DNA from: Chlorogloeopsis sp. ULAP01 | Lineage (GTDB): Bacteria; Cyanobacteriota; Cyanobacteriia; Cyanobacteriales; Nostocaceae | Assembly (NCBI RefSeq): GCF_030381805.1 | Contig: NZ_JAUDRH010000014.1 | Coordinates: forward strand, 124,001-188,000 | Length of the DNA: 64,000 nucleotides | Direction of reading: 5' to 3' | Shown here: piece after piece, positions 8,882-17,165 of the stretch | Layout: the number at the start of each line of letters is the position of its first letter | How positions within the stretch are numbered: position 1 is the first letter of the stretch | Notes under the pieces: generated by a model | The model's database searches: none | The model's input: the letters and a program-made list of their open reading frames with translations, nothing else | What the model was told of the DNA's origin: nothing | Made by a program: the position numbers and the translations under genes

Positions 8882-9324
8882 TTACAGCCAAGATTCTAGG
8901 GAAAAAGAATGAGCTTGCTGAATTCTGATAAAATCACTGTCAGCAGATACAAGGATCAGATTATGCTGGACTACTGTTGCTGCAATCCAAAGGTCATGGT
9001 CATCAAATCCTAAATCTCTAACACTTGTACTTCGACGTTTACTTTTTTCCTTGGGTGCAAACTTATTAAAAACAGATGTTTTGAGTTGACTGTAAAGAAT
9101 AGCCGTTTCTTCATCAATGAAGTATAAATCCACACTGGCCAAGAAATTTTCGACTGCTACAAGATTTTGAGCTTTGCGTTCGGATTTTTCTGTCATGTAC
9201 AGCAGTTCACCATACGTAATGATGCTAATGCCGATTTCATTGGCAGAGCGTGAACGTAATGCGGTAATAACGCTAGGAGTATTATTGATGATGTAGCTGC
9301 AATGGTTAGTATCTAAAAGTACAT
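8882..9324 (-). pseudogene. vapC: VapC-type PIN-domain toxin, frameshifted after codon 2
   Basis: In the frame closed at 8882 the strand reads VLLDTNHCSYIINN, then TPSVITALRSRSANEIGISI, then ITYGELLYMTEKSE, on to DHDLWIAA and SADSDF: a PIN-domain RNase with the catalytic acidic residues (LLDTN, GEL, DHD, SADSDF). The expected start ATG at 9324 lies 12 bp after the antitoxin stop but reads ATG-TAC-TTT-TAG. One extra T in the TTTT run would join it to the PIN frame. As given, only a fragment from an internal ATG (9196) could be made, without the first catalytic Asp. Either a real inactivation or a homopolymer sequencing error. Confidence 0.75.
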
Positions 9325-9336
9325 GGAATTAGGATA

Positions 9337-9597
9337 TTAAAATTGAGCTTTGGAGCGGGTTTCACGAACAAATTGGAGACACTCTTCTAAATCGTTGCCT
9401 TGCCATGTTCCTGCGAACTTCAACAAATCTACGGCTTTACTTCCTCGTTTAATCGGAGCTAACCGACGAAGTGAGCGATCGCTACTACTCCCTTTGTTTT
9501 GAAGAGAATCTAGAAATTCACTAACCAAGGTAAGCTGATCGGGTGGTAGTTGAGCTAGTTGCTGTTCAATCTTCTGGCGCAGTTCTGGATATGTCAT
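9337..9597 (-). CDS. Antitoxin partner of the PIN toxin
   Basis: An 86-residue acidic/basic small protein starting MTYPELRQKIEQQLAQL, with SEFLDSLQ and a C-terminal toxin-wrapping tail (FAGTWQGNDLEECLQFV). It matches the small cyanobacterial antitoxins that precede PIN toxins. ATG 9597 is preferred over 9603. It lies directly upstream of the frameshifted toxin; the antitoxin itself is intact. Confidence 0.7.
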   Translation of the reverse strand: MTYPELRQKIEQQLAQLPPDQLTLVSEFLDSLQNKGSSSDRSLRRLAPIKRGSKAVDLLKFAGTWQGNDLEECLQFVRETRSKAQF

Positions 9598-9805
9598 TAG
9601 CACCTCACTACCTTGATAGTTTCGACTTCTTAATTTTACAATCCTAGAGTTATTAAAGCGATCGTCAAGATGAATTTAATACTTGTATTTAACGCAACTG
9701 CATCCTCAGAAATTGATTGATTCGTCAGCGCGATCGCTTAGGCAAAATTCACAATATTGCCGTTAATTCGTAGAATTTATTGTTGTATCTAGAACGATTA
9801 ACTAT

Positions 9806-9898
9806 CAGAACTTATGTATCAGTAACGGAAGAATTAACCGCAGAGACGCAGAGAACACGGAGAAAAGAGGGTTTTAGAGGAATTTTGCGTAAGTCCTA
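9806..9898. repeat. Possible small dispersed element (remnant)
   Basis: In the 9598-10046 gap, AGAACTTATG (about 9807) and TTTTGCGTAAGTCCT (9882-9896) are imperfect inverted ends. They enclose the dispersed unit CGCAGAGACGCAGAGAAC. This kind of end (AGGACTTACGC) is familiar in cyanobacterial MITE-like repeats. I see no gene in the gap. Confidence 0.3.
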
Positions 9899-10046
9899 AC
9901 TATGTTGTAATTACTTCCAAACTTCGATTCCTCACCTAAAGCATTTTATGCTACATGCCTGTTCTCTAGTTACCAACAAAAACTAGTTAAGAAATAAGAC
10001 TTGATCTAGGATGAACTTCTATGCTAACCTACCTCTATCTATAAAC

Positions 10047-10072
10047 TACAGTTAATCGATAAATTAACCGTA
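10047..10072. promoter_or_regulatory. Operator-like 26-bp inverted repeat (long symmetric form), upstream of methyltransferase-GST operon
   Basis: Core TACAGTTAAT-CGATAA-ATTAACCGTA. Symmetry extends outward to 10040-10079, where 16 of 17 positions of the two arms (TATAAACTACAGTTAAT and its mirror) agree around CGATAA. It ends 42 bp before the methyltransferase start at 10115, where a repressor would cover the promoter. Confidence 0.82.
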
Positions 10073-10114
10073 GTTTATAAATACACATTGTGCATAAAAC
10101 GGGAATTACCCCCT

Positions 10115-10771
10115 ATGCCAAAGGATTGGTATGAATGGCACGACCTCTACAACACTGAGCCAAAATTGCAACAGCGTCTAGAAATCGTGCGGGAATATAT
10201 TGCTTATAGCTTGAATGAGTCCCCAGCTGGAGCTATCCGGATAGTAAGTGTTTGCGCGGGTGATGGGCGAGATTTACTAGGAACCTTAGAAAATCACCCT
10301 CGTACAAAAGATGTCTATGCACGATTAGTTGAGCTAAACTCAAATCTTGTTGAACGTGGACGAGTAACTATAGAATATCTGGGTTTGGCAAACCAAATTG
10401 AGTTTATCAATGGTGATGCAACGATCGCCGCTAACTATATAGGGGCAGTACCAGCAGATATTGTGATTGTCTGTGGTGTCTTTGGCAATCTCGCTGATGA
10501 AGCTGAACTCCGTCGCTTGCTGGAGAACCTAAGTTTTCTGAGTAAACAAGGAACTTTTATTATTTGGACTCGCGGACATTCTAATGGTATTCCCTACTCC
10601 GAGAGTGTGCGTAAAGTTTTGCATGAATCTGGATTTGAGGAAGTGAATTTTAAACTCACTTCTACAGGAGATATGGGTGTAGGTATTCATCGTTATAGGA
10701 ATGAAAATTCACCTGCACCCAAGGAGCAACAGTTATTCGTGTTTTCCGGGATTCCAATTAATGCGAGGTAA
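10115..10771 (+). CDS. Class I SAM-dependent methyltransferase-like protein
   Basis: A 218-residue protein with a SAM-binding core: RIVSVCAGDGRDLLG (motif I), RLVELNSNLVERG (acidic end of strand 2), INGDATIA (motif II) and IVIVCGVFGNL (motif III-like). The start MPKDWYEWHDLYN at 10115 is favoured; an in-frame ATG at 10088 adds nine residues and lies only 15 bp from the operator. It is followed by the GST gene after 2 bp, so the two are one operon. Substrate unknown; pairing with a GST suggests modification or detoxification of a thiol or xenobiotic, which is inference. Confidence 0.8.
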   Translation: MPKDWYEWHDLYNTEPKLQQRLEIVREYIAYSLNESPAGAIRIVSVCAGDGRDLLGTLENHPRTKDVYARLVELNSNLVERGRVTIEYLGLANQIEFINGDATIAANYIGAVPADIVIVCGVFGNLADEAELRRLLENLSFLSKQGTFIIWTRGHSNGIPYSESVRKVLHESGFEEVNFKLTSTGDMGVGIHRYRNENSPAPKEQQLFVFSGIPINAR

Positions 10772-10773
10772 AA

Positions 10774-11994
10774 ATGTCTATTCAAGGCACACTATCTAGT
10801 TGGGAAGAACTGTTAGATACGGCTCGAAAAAATACTTCTGCGCGTAGGGTGCGGAGATTGGGGCAATCTCCTTCTACTGCACCAATCCCCAGCAGTCTCC
10901 ATAAACTTCCCCCAAATACAGCGCCCCCAGTTCTTCTGTACCGAGATACTAACTCTTGGTGTCCTTTCTGCGAGCGAGTTTGGTTTGCTCTAGAAGAAAA
11001 AGAGATTCCATTTGAGACAGAGTTTATCGATTTGAGTAACAAGCCTAAATGGTATACCGATTTAGTTCCCACAACCCTTGTTCCGGCTGCAAAAATTGAG
11101 GGGAAGTTGGTGTACGAATCTAAAGATATTCTCTTGGCTTTAGAAGAAAGATTTACTACTCCTTCACTACTTCCTGAAAATTCAGAGGAAAACGCTGTTG
11201 CCAGACAATGGGTTGAAGAGGCAGAAACTAACGGTTTTAGGGATATTGCCTACAAATTTTTAAGAGAAATACCCACAGATGCTCATGAATTGGCAAATTT
11301 ACAAGCAGCATTTGAAACTAAACTAGATGAGCTAGAGCAAGCTTTAAGTAAATATCCTGGGTCTTATTTTCTCTCAAGTTTTAGTCTTGTAGATATCATG
11401 TATAGCCCCCATCTAGATAGATTGGCAGCTAATTTACCTGTATACCGGGGATATCACATCAAGGGAAATCCACGCTTCTCTCGCATCAATGCTTGGTTTG
11501 AAGCGCTTAATCAACGTCCTACCTATCATAGAGTCAAATCGGATCATATCACCAACAATTTACTCCTACGTCGTAGATGGGGTGTGGAACCAATTGGTAA
11601 TTCTTTGCCCCTCGATCCAGTAGATAGCGAGAAAATTCAATTTAGAGCGGAAGCAGCTGAGAGACTGAGCGATAATCGAGAAGTTGCGATCGCAGATATT
11701 CTCAAAAATTCTGGAGTGCAAGCTTTGGCAGTAGATGGCAACATTTCAGCAGTTCAAGAAGCTGTTGAGTTTCATCTGAGGCTACTGGCAGATTATCTTA
11801 TTAATGGCAATGGCGCAGCTTTACCAGGTGGACGAACAGGTGGTAAGGATAGTCTCGATCCAACCGTCGCTGCTGTGGGAGCAATTACGCTTGCCTATGT
11901 GAGAAATCGCATCTGTGCGCCACGGGATATGAGTGCTGGTGCTGCAACTGCATTCCGAGTGGCAGCAGATAAGGTGTTGGCATCTGTTTATTAG
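10774..11994 (+). CDS. Long glutathione S-transferase family protein with CPFC active site
   Basis: A 406-residue protein with a thioredoxin-fold GST N-domain at about residues 50-130: NSWCPFCERVWFALEEK (Cys63, Cys66), TTLVPAAKIEGKLVYESKDI. A helical C-domain follows to about 270. A further ~130-residue helical extension is unusual for a GST (normally 200-250 aa). The CPFC motif is glutaredoxin/omega-like, suggesting thiol-transferase or dehydroascorbate-reductase-like chemistry rather than simple conjugation. Two bp after the methyltransferase and under the same operator. The N-terminal ~45 residues before the GST fold are basic and unassigned. Confidence 0.85.
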   Translation: MSIQGTLSSWEELLDTARKNTSARRVRRLGQSPSTAPIPSSLHKLPPNTAPPVLLYRDTNSWCPFCERVWFALEEKEIPFETEFIDLSNKPKWYTDLVPTTLVPAAKIEGKLVYESKDILLALEERFTTPSLLPENSEENAVARQWVEEAETNGFRDIAYKFLREIPTDAHELANLQAAFETKLDELEQALSKYPGSYFLSSFSLVDIMYSPHLDRLAANLPVYRGYHIKGNPRFSRINAWFEALNQRPTYHRVKSDHITNNLLLRRRWGVEPIGNSLPLDPVDSEKIQFRAEAAERLSDNREVAIADILKNSGVQALAVDGNISAVQEAVEFHLRLLADYLINGNGAALPGGRTGGKDSLDPTVAAVGAITLAYVRNRICAPRDMSAGAATAFRVAADKVLASVY

Positions 11995-12015
11995 CGATCG
12001 CCCCTTTTGGCTTTG

Positions 12016-12375
12016 TCAAGTTGCTCTCACCTGTCGTAGAAACTCGATATTTAACTCTAGCTTCTTTCCTAGCCAAAGAGAATGGTCTGTATGATCTGCT
12101 ACATCATCACCAGTTGTCGGGTGGATAAGAATATCTAATCCCTCACGATTGAGCATTAACCAAGGAACAACCTTACCAAACTGCTCTGGAGAAAATGCAA
12201 CTTGATACATTGCTTTTGGATGGGGACCGATGGGCTGTTCATGCCAGCGTCCAAGTTGTACATTAAAATCAGCGCCTAATCCTTCGCGTATATGTGCAGC
12301 CGCCTCACGAGTTGTAGTATCGAAGTAAATATGGGCGTGAAAACCAGTGATTTTAACAGTGTCATCTTGCATCAC
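12016..12375 (-). CDS. DOPA 4,5-dioxygenase family protein
   Basis: A 119-residue protein of the DODA-like family (GFHAHIYFD at the start, HEQPIGPHPKAMYQVAF, ILIHPTTGDDVADHTDHSLWLG). The histidine-rich motifs match the small extradiol ring-cleaving dioxygenases that open L-DOPA to betalamic or muscaflavin-type products. Family length is about 110-130 aa. It may cleave catecholic substrates; the native substrate in cyanobacteria is not evident. It is transcribed convergently with the GST gene. Two adjacent ATG codons make the exact start uncertain by one residue. Confidence 0.85.
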   Translation of the reverse strand: MMQDDTVKITGFHAHIYFDTTTREAAAHIREGLGADFNVQLGRWHEQPIGPHPKAMYQVAFSPEQFGKVVPWLMLNREGLDILIHPTTGDDVADHTDHSLWLGKKLELNIEFLRQVRAT

Positions 12376-12525
12376 TTATAACTCCACTTAATATCAGTTT
12401 TGGATTAGGAATACTTGCATTTTAAGTAAGATTTCGAGCCTACCATGTAAGCATAGAAGGAGAATTCTTGTGTTCAAATTTTATCAAGTGCGATCGCAAG
12501 AAGACGGGTGCGTTGCACCATCACT

Positions 12526-12948
12526 TCACAAACGCTTGCCCATACTAACAACATCATCAATTTTGAAACCAAGGCACTCGTAAAACTTAATAACACTAGT
12601 ATTAAACGTACGTATCTGTAAGTTAATTTTTGGGCAATTCATTGCCTTTAATTTGGTGATTACTTGCTCAACCATATATTGACCGATTCCTTGACGTTGA
12701 TATTCTGGAGCTATGGCTAAGTAGTTAAGCCAACCACGATGACCTTCATATCCTGCCATAATGGTAGCAATAACTTGAGTTTCAACCAGACCAATGAGGA
12801 ACAATTCTGGTTGTACCTGCAATTTGAGCCAAATATCCTTTCTAGGGTGATTCCAAGGTACTACTAATCCGCAGTTGTGCCACAACTCAATCACTTGTTC
12901 TTCATCTTGCTCTTGATATGGTCTAACTACTATGTTGATATTTTTCAT
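12526..12948 (-). CDS. GNAT family N-acetyltransferase (YpeA-like)
   Basis: A 140-residue GNAT. VRPYQEQDEEQVIELW opens the fold and LAIAPEYQRQGIGQYM is the acetyl-CoA-binding motif A (Q/RxxGxG). INLQIRTFNTSVIKFYECLGF is the C-terminal motif B. It resembles the YpeA subgroup, whose substrates are not established. It may be controlled by the operator-like site at 13027-13052, 79 bp upstream. Confidence 0.82.
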   Translation of the reverse strand: MKNINIVVRPYQEQDEEQVIELWHNCGLVVPWNHPRKDIWLKLQVQPELFLIGLVETQVIATIMAGYEGHRGWLNYLAIAPEYQRQGIGQYMVEQVITKLKAMNCPKINLQIRTFNTSVIKFYECLGFKIDDVVSMGKRL

Positions 12949-13026
12949 TATTACAATTGGGCTATCTTTTTAAATCAAACTACTTGCTTTGCTTATACAA
13001 CTTATGTAATACTCTAATTAATTTAT

Positions 13027-13052
13027 TACTAAAAATTTATCAATTTAGTGTA
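13027..13052. promoter_or_regulatory. Operator-like 26-bp inverted repeat between GNAT (-) and cutA (+)
   Basis: Core TACTAAAAAT-TTATCA-ATTTAGTGTA; 7 of 10 symmetric positions and correct TAC/GTA spacing. It lies in a 317-bp AT-rich intergenic region (12949-13265) that otherwise shows no gene. The GNAT start is 79 bp and the cutA start 214 bp away. Confidence 0.55.
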
Positions 13053-13265
13053 TATTTAAAATAAAGATATAAAAATAAAGAATGTGGGGATACTAATAGA
13101 ACTTTTGTAACAGAACGATCGCCATATTTTAAATTTTAATGTTGCCGATAGTTATGTTTATGCTAAAAGCACATGATAATTTTCCTATTTTTACATGAAT
13201 CACTATAGTAGTGTCAGCACTGTAATCGGAAACATTATTGATAAAATTTACTTTCTTGCTTATAT

Positions 13266-13598
13266 ATGAAACTCTACTACATTACCTTGAATAATTCAGA
13301 TGAAGTGCGTCAAATTGGACGTGCTTTGTTAGAGCAAAAACTAGCCGTTTGTGTTAATTGGTTTCCGATTACCTGCGCTTACATTTGGCAAGGAGAAATT
13401 AAAGAAGAACCAGAGGTGGTGTTAATTGTGAAAACTCAGTCAGGGTATCGGGATGAGATTGAAAAGGTAATTAACCAGTACATTAGCTACACTAACTTTG
13501 TTGCAGAAATTTCACCTACAGAAATTAATCACAACTTTTTGGAATGGCTGAATGCTGAAGTTCCCATACGTCCATTAGCAAGAACATACGTCAAATAG
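13266..13598 (+). CDS. cutA: CutA divalent-ion tolerance protein
   Basis: A 110-residue CutA1. LYYITLNNSDEVRQIGRALLEQKLAVCVNWFP matches, in pieces, the family N-terminus (in particular LAVCVN). YIWQGEIKEEPEVVLIVKT is the conserved centre and EISPTEINHNFLEWL the C-terminal helix. CutA forms a ferredoxin-like trimer with roles proposed in copper tolerance and signalling, though its physiological role is unsettled. Monocistronic here. Confidence 0.9.
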   Translation: MKLYYITLNNSDEVRQIGRALLEQKLAVCVNWFPITCAYIWQGEIKEEPEVVLIVKTQSGYRDEIEKVINQYISYTNFVAEISPTEINHNFLEWLNAEVPIRPLARTYVK

Positions 13599-13610
13599 CA
13601 GGAACAGATT

Positions 13611-13975
13611 TTAATTAAAAATAATTTCGATCCGATTTCCAGCAGGATCGCGAAGAAAGAAACGTTCCCGTTCTAGTATAGGTTGTTTATCAGGAATATT
13701 TCCACTTGATACTTTTGTAAGTGTTCTTGGAAAGCCTCTAAATCATGTACCGAATAACAAATATGTCGTCTAGATGTTGCGTTATCAGGATTTTTTTCTA
13801 TACTGACATGAATTTGCATATCTCCTAAAACATACCAAGCCCCTCCATTATCTTTAATTGTTTCAGGCTTATCTATTTCAGTAAGTCCCAAAACTTTGCT
13901 ATAGAAAAATAGCATTGCATCTTCTGCTTCCGGGGAAGATGTTACTTGAATATGATCAATCCTATTCAACCACAT
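13611..13975 (-). pseudogene. VOC (glyoxalase/dioxygenase fold) protein, frameshifted near the 3' end
   Basis: Starting MWLNRIDHIQVTSS at 13975 (an in-frame ATG at 14011 is possible), the frame runs through FYSKVLGL and HICYSVHDLEAF. It then stops at 13673 with EIFLINNLY. The neighbouring frame continues immediately with PDKQPILERERFFLRDPAGNRIEIIFN, in pieces PDKQPILERER and FFLRDPAGNRIEI, to a stop at 13611. That is the missing final VOC strand with its metal-ligand Glu. One base lost near 13692 (TATTCC) explains this. Function unknown; either a real frameshift or a sequencing error. Confidence 0.75.
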
Positions 13976-14166
13976 AATTACTATCTCCAGTTTTAATGAG
14001 ATTTTTGGCACTATTTTCTGTTGTCAAGTCTTTTTCAAAAACAAAGACGGAATGCTATCAATACTGACACGATAAATAATAGGTTCATTCTTGCTATTCA
14101 TTTAAGTAAATGAGCACTAGATGAGAATATAAATTGCTTTAATAATATAAAAGATAAACTCATATT

Positions 14167-15480
14167 TTATTTAACTTGTGGGAGCAAGCCCATATCTAAA
14201 TATATAGGATATAATATATTTTTAATTTTAGGTAGTTTTCTAGCAAAAAAACAAGCTCCTATAAAGCAACAGATACCACCAAATAGTAAAGCATTAGCAA
14301 CTCCAACTTGACCTGTTAGTCCACCAAAAAATAAATTCCCAAAAGGTAGTATTCCCAAAAAACCTGTTGTAAATATACTTGTAACTCTACCTCTTTTATT
14401 TTCATCAACAAGAATTAATTGAATAAAATTACTAATTGCAGCAAGAGTGAGAGTATTAGCCATTCCAACAATAAAAATCAAAACTAGGCAAATTTCTAAA
14501 CTTGCTGAACGAGAAAAAAGTATTAAACCTAAACCAAGACTCATGGCAGAACGAGCTATTATTTTTCCTAAGCCTGTAGCTTCTTTACGAAGAATTAGAT
14601 AAAGACCTGCTACTATAGAACCAAGTGCTGAGGCTGTCATGAGAAATCCCATCGTCTCAGCATTACCATTTAATATATTTTTAGCAAAAATGGGTATTAA
14701 ATTTATATAAGTCATTGCCATAAAGCAAATTACAATTTGCAAAATGAAAACATATTTTATTGGCAAAAAGTTATATGCAAATACAAAACCTTCTTTTAAA
14801 TTTTTCCAAATATTATCTTTTTTAGTGCGAGACTTATTAGGTAATGAATTAATTTGAGTAGTTAAGATAGCCAAAATAAATGGTATATAGCTGACACTAT
14901 CTACTAAAAAACACGAAGCAGTTCCAGTTTTAGCAATTAGTAAACCTCCAATCATTGGGCTAACAAACTTAGCCGTATTAATTAAAAATGAATGTATGGA
15001 AATGGCACTATAAGTATCTGCTTTGTTATCCACAAGTCGGGGAATAGTGACAAGACGTGCTGGTAAATCAAAAGCTTTGACTGTTCCCTGAAGTATACCG
15101 ATGATAATAATCCATACAAAGCTGATGTGATTGCTAAGAGTTAGAAAAGTTAGAGTGGAGGATAGTAAAATAGAGACTAGCTGAGTAGTTAGTAAAACAT
15201 ATCGTAGATTCCAGCGATCCAGTAACACACCCACCAAAGGAGTAATAATTAAACCTGTAGCTTGATTAGTAAATCCAGCTACGCCAACTAACATGGCTGA
15301 ATTAGTTAATTGATATACCATCCATACCAAGGCAATTTGAGTCATCCAAGAGCCAAAAAAAGATACACTTTCTCCTATTACGAAACAACAAACATTTGGG
15401 GATTTTAGAGCTGGTGGAATCTGAAAAAAACTAAACAGATGCTTGTCTTTTGCAGAACCTTGTTTATTACTTTGTTGCAT
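14167..15480 (-). CDS. MFS exporter (EntS/MFS_3-like)
   Basis: A 437-residue membrane protein with about 12 predicted hydrophobic segments. GESVSFFGSWMTQIALVW at the first helix and GVLLDRWNLRYVL (the cytoplasmic-loop motif G-x-x-x-D-R) place it in the enterobactin-exporter-like MFS group. Such proteins export siderophores, macrolides or other metabolites by proton antiport. Base composition is noticeably more AT-rich than its neighbours. It is divergent from the dienelactone hydrolase gene, with an operator-like site between them. Confidence 0.85.
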   Translation of the reverse strand: MQQSNKQGSAKDKHLFSFFQIPPALKSPNVCCFVIGESVSFFGSWMTQIALVWMVYQLTNSAMLVGVAGFTNQATGLIITPLVGVLLDRWNLRYVLLTTQLVSILLSSTLTFLTLSNHISFVWIIIIGILQGTVKAFDLPARLVTIPRLVDNKADTYSAISIHSFLINTAKFVSPMIGGLLIAKTGTASCFLVDSVSYIPFILAILTTQINSLPNKSRTKKDNIWKNLKEGFVFAYNFLPIKYVFILQIVICFMAMTYINLIPIFAKNILNGNAETMGFLMTASALGSIVAGLYLILRKEATGLGKIIARSAMSLGLGLILFSRSASLEICLVLIFIVGMANTLTLAAISNFIQLILVDENKRGRVTSIFTTGFLGILPFGNLFFGGLTGQVGVANALLFGGICCFIGACFFARKLPKIKNILYPIYLDMGLLPQVK

Positions 15481-15600
15481 TTGTACTTTCGGGAAATTAT
15501 AAATTTTACTTATTTAATTACACTAAAACTTAGGTTTACATATATTTAGATATACTAAATATATAGCAATGAGAATGTCAAGATAATCAAATATCTAAAA

Positions 15601-15626
15601 TACGGTTAATCGGTAGATATACTGTA
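15601..15626. promoter_or_regulatory. Operator-like 26-bp inverted repeat between MFS (-) and dienelactone hydrolase (+)
   Basis: Core TACGGTTAAT-CGGTAG-ATATACTGTA, preceded by AAAA; 7 of 10 symmetric positions. It lies 45 bp upstream of the dienelactone hydrolase ATG and about 120 bp from the MFS start. Confidence 0.72.
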
Positions 15627-15670
15627 GTATAATTTAAGGAATATCCTAAAAAATCCCAATTATCACGAAT

Positions 15671-16429
15671 ATGACTAACACAGCAACAGATGCAGCAATT
15701 CGCACTGCTCATGTCAAAATTCCTAACGGCGATTTGCAAATAGATGCTTATCTAGCAGAACCTATGGCTCAAGGAACTTTTCCAGCAGTAATTGTGATCC
15801 AGGAAATTTTTGGAGTGAACATTCACATCCGGGAAGTGACAGAAAGATTAGCTAATGAAGGGTATGTAGCTATAGCACCTGCAATTTTTCAGCGCCTTGC
15901 TCCTGGTTTCGAGGCTGGATACACCCCTGAAGATATCCAGATTGGCAGAAAATATAAAGAACAAACCAAAGCAGATGAAATCTTGAGTGATATTCAAGCG
16001 ACTATTACCTATCTGAAAACTTTGCCAAACGTGAATGGTGATGCGATCGCTTCTATTGGTTTTTGCTTTGGCGGACACGTTGTATACTTGGCTGGAACAC
16101 TTCCAGAAATTAAGGCTATAGCATCTTTCTATGGTGGTGGTATTGTTAACTCAACTCCTGGTGGTGGTGCGCCCACCATTACCCGTACCCCAGATATCAA
16201 GGGTACTGTTTACGCCTTCTTCGGTACTCAAGATGCAGGAATTCCTCAAGAACAAACAGAGCAAATTGAAGCAGAGTTAAAAAAATACCAAATTCCTTAC
16301 CAAGTCTTCCGCTATCCTGCCGAGCATGGTTTTTTCTGCAATCATCGTGGTAGTTACAATCCAGAAGCTGCTGCTGACGCTTGGAGCAAAGTAAAGGAAT
16401 TATTTAACAACCAGCTTCAGACAGTCTAA
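15671..16429 (+). CDS. Dienelactone hydrolase family protein
   Basis: A 252-residue alpha/beta hydrolase. The catalytic triad is Cys132 (GFCFGGH), Asp188 (GTQDAGIP) and His219 (PAEHGFF), and Glu45 (IQEIFG) matches the Glu that primes the cysteine in dienelactone hydrolase. Family length is about 240 aa. These enzymes open lactones such as dienelactone from (chloro)aromatic breakdown; in cyanobacteria the substrate is unknown. Directly downstream of an operator-like palindrome, and near a haloperoxidase-like and several aromatic-ring enzyme genes. Confidence 0.9.
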   Translation: MTNTATDAAIRTAHVKIPNGDLQIDAYLAEPMAQGTFPAVIVIQEIFGVNIHIREVTERLANEGYVAIAPAIFQRLAPGFEAGYTPEDIQIGRKYKEQTKADEILSDIQATITYLKTLPNVNGDAIASIGFCFGGHVVYLAGTLPEIKAIASFYGGGIVNSTPGGGAPTITRTPDIKGTVYAFFGTQDAGIPQEQTEQIEAELKKYQIPYQVFRYPAEHGFFCNHRGSYNPEAAADAWSKVKELFNNQLQTV

Positions 16430-16447
16430 ATCTTTTGCATATAGTGT

Positions 16448-16570
16448 AATACGGTTCAGTTAATGATCGCCTACACTTTTAAGGTGCGGTTATACAGATA
16501 AAGCCTGCAAATGCAGACTTGGTTCCAATCCCCTCAAGTTTGAGCCTGCAAGCTTCAATGAACTGTATTG
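16448..16570. repeat. Candidate MITE-like element, ~123 bp
   Basis: AATACGGTTCAGTTAATG (16448-16465) and TTCAATGAACTGTATTG near 16555-16571 are inverted ends: AATACGGTTCA versus AATACAGTTCA on the other strand, 10 of 11. There is no coding potential inside. The end sequence resembles dispersed repeats of Nostocales. The rest of 16430-17165 holds one operator-like site and no recognisable gene. Confidence 0.4.
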
Positions 16571-16790
16571 GAATGTAGTAATTGTGGGTTTAGTTAGCAA
16601 TACAACTGTTTTCCTAGTCATTAGTCATTAGCTTGAATATGACTGGTGACTTTTTTGATGTTACTAAAACTAGACAAAAATATTGTCAGAAGAATAGCTT
16701 CTAAATATCTCTGAATCTAAAGTTTATGTAATTTTATAACAACTCTTGCTTTTGAAATATATTTGTGTAAGATTCTATCTTAGCATCAAA

Positions 16791-16816
16791 TACGGTAAAC
16801 TAATCGATTTAAAGTA
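16791..16816. promoter_or_regulatory. Operator-like 26-bp inverted repeat, upstream of haloperoxidase-like gene
   Basis: Core TACGGTAAAC-TAATCG-ATTTAAAGTA, flanked by AAA and CTTT; 7 of 10 symmetric. It lies 350 bp before the ATG at 17166, the longest distance among these sites, so a long leader or an unseen small gene is possible. Confidence 0.7.
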
Positions 16817-17165
16817 CTTTATTCTCTAAGCATAAGCAGATCGCTCTCAACTTTGAACTGCATATGCCAGGTTAGGAGTATTTTAAGGAAGCTTTCTAAA
16901 AGGTGTTTCAAGTAGTGCTTCTGAACTTAAATTCTCAGTTCAAGAGTCCTAGTCGGTATATGCATAGATAGTAGTTTACGTGCTTTTTTTTGACTGTTTT
17001 CCTTTACTAGCAATACTTTAACGCAGGTATTGGGTAAGTTTCCTAATCTTGGAACTACTCTTGCCGGAGATTGGTTTGCATCTGTGCTGACGGATTAGTT
17101 ACAGAGAACCTACCCTTTTGTGGTGCAATTCTGATATTTCACTTTCTAATTATGGAGATAATCTC

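Noticed and set aside
16496..16560. tRNA-like pairing around GCCTGCAAATGCAGAC
   Set aside because: No acceptor stem, anticodon arm or T-loop GTTCGA-type sequence in the right places; better explained as part of a MITE-like repeat.
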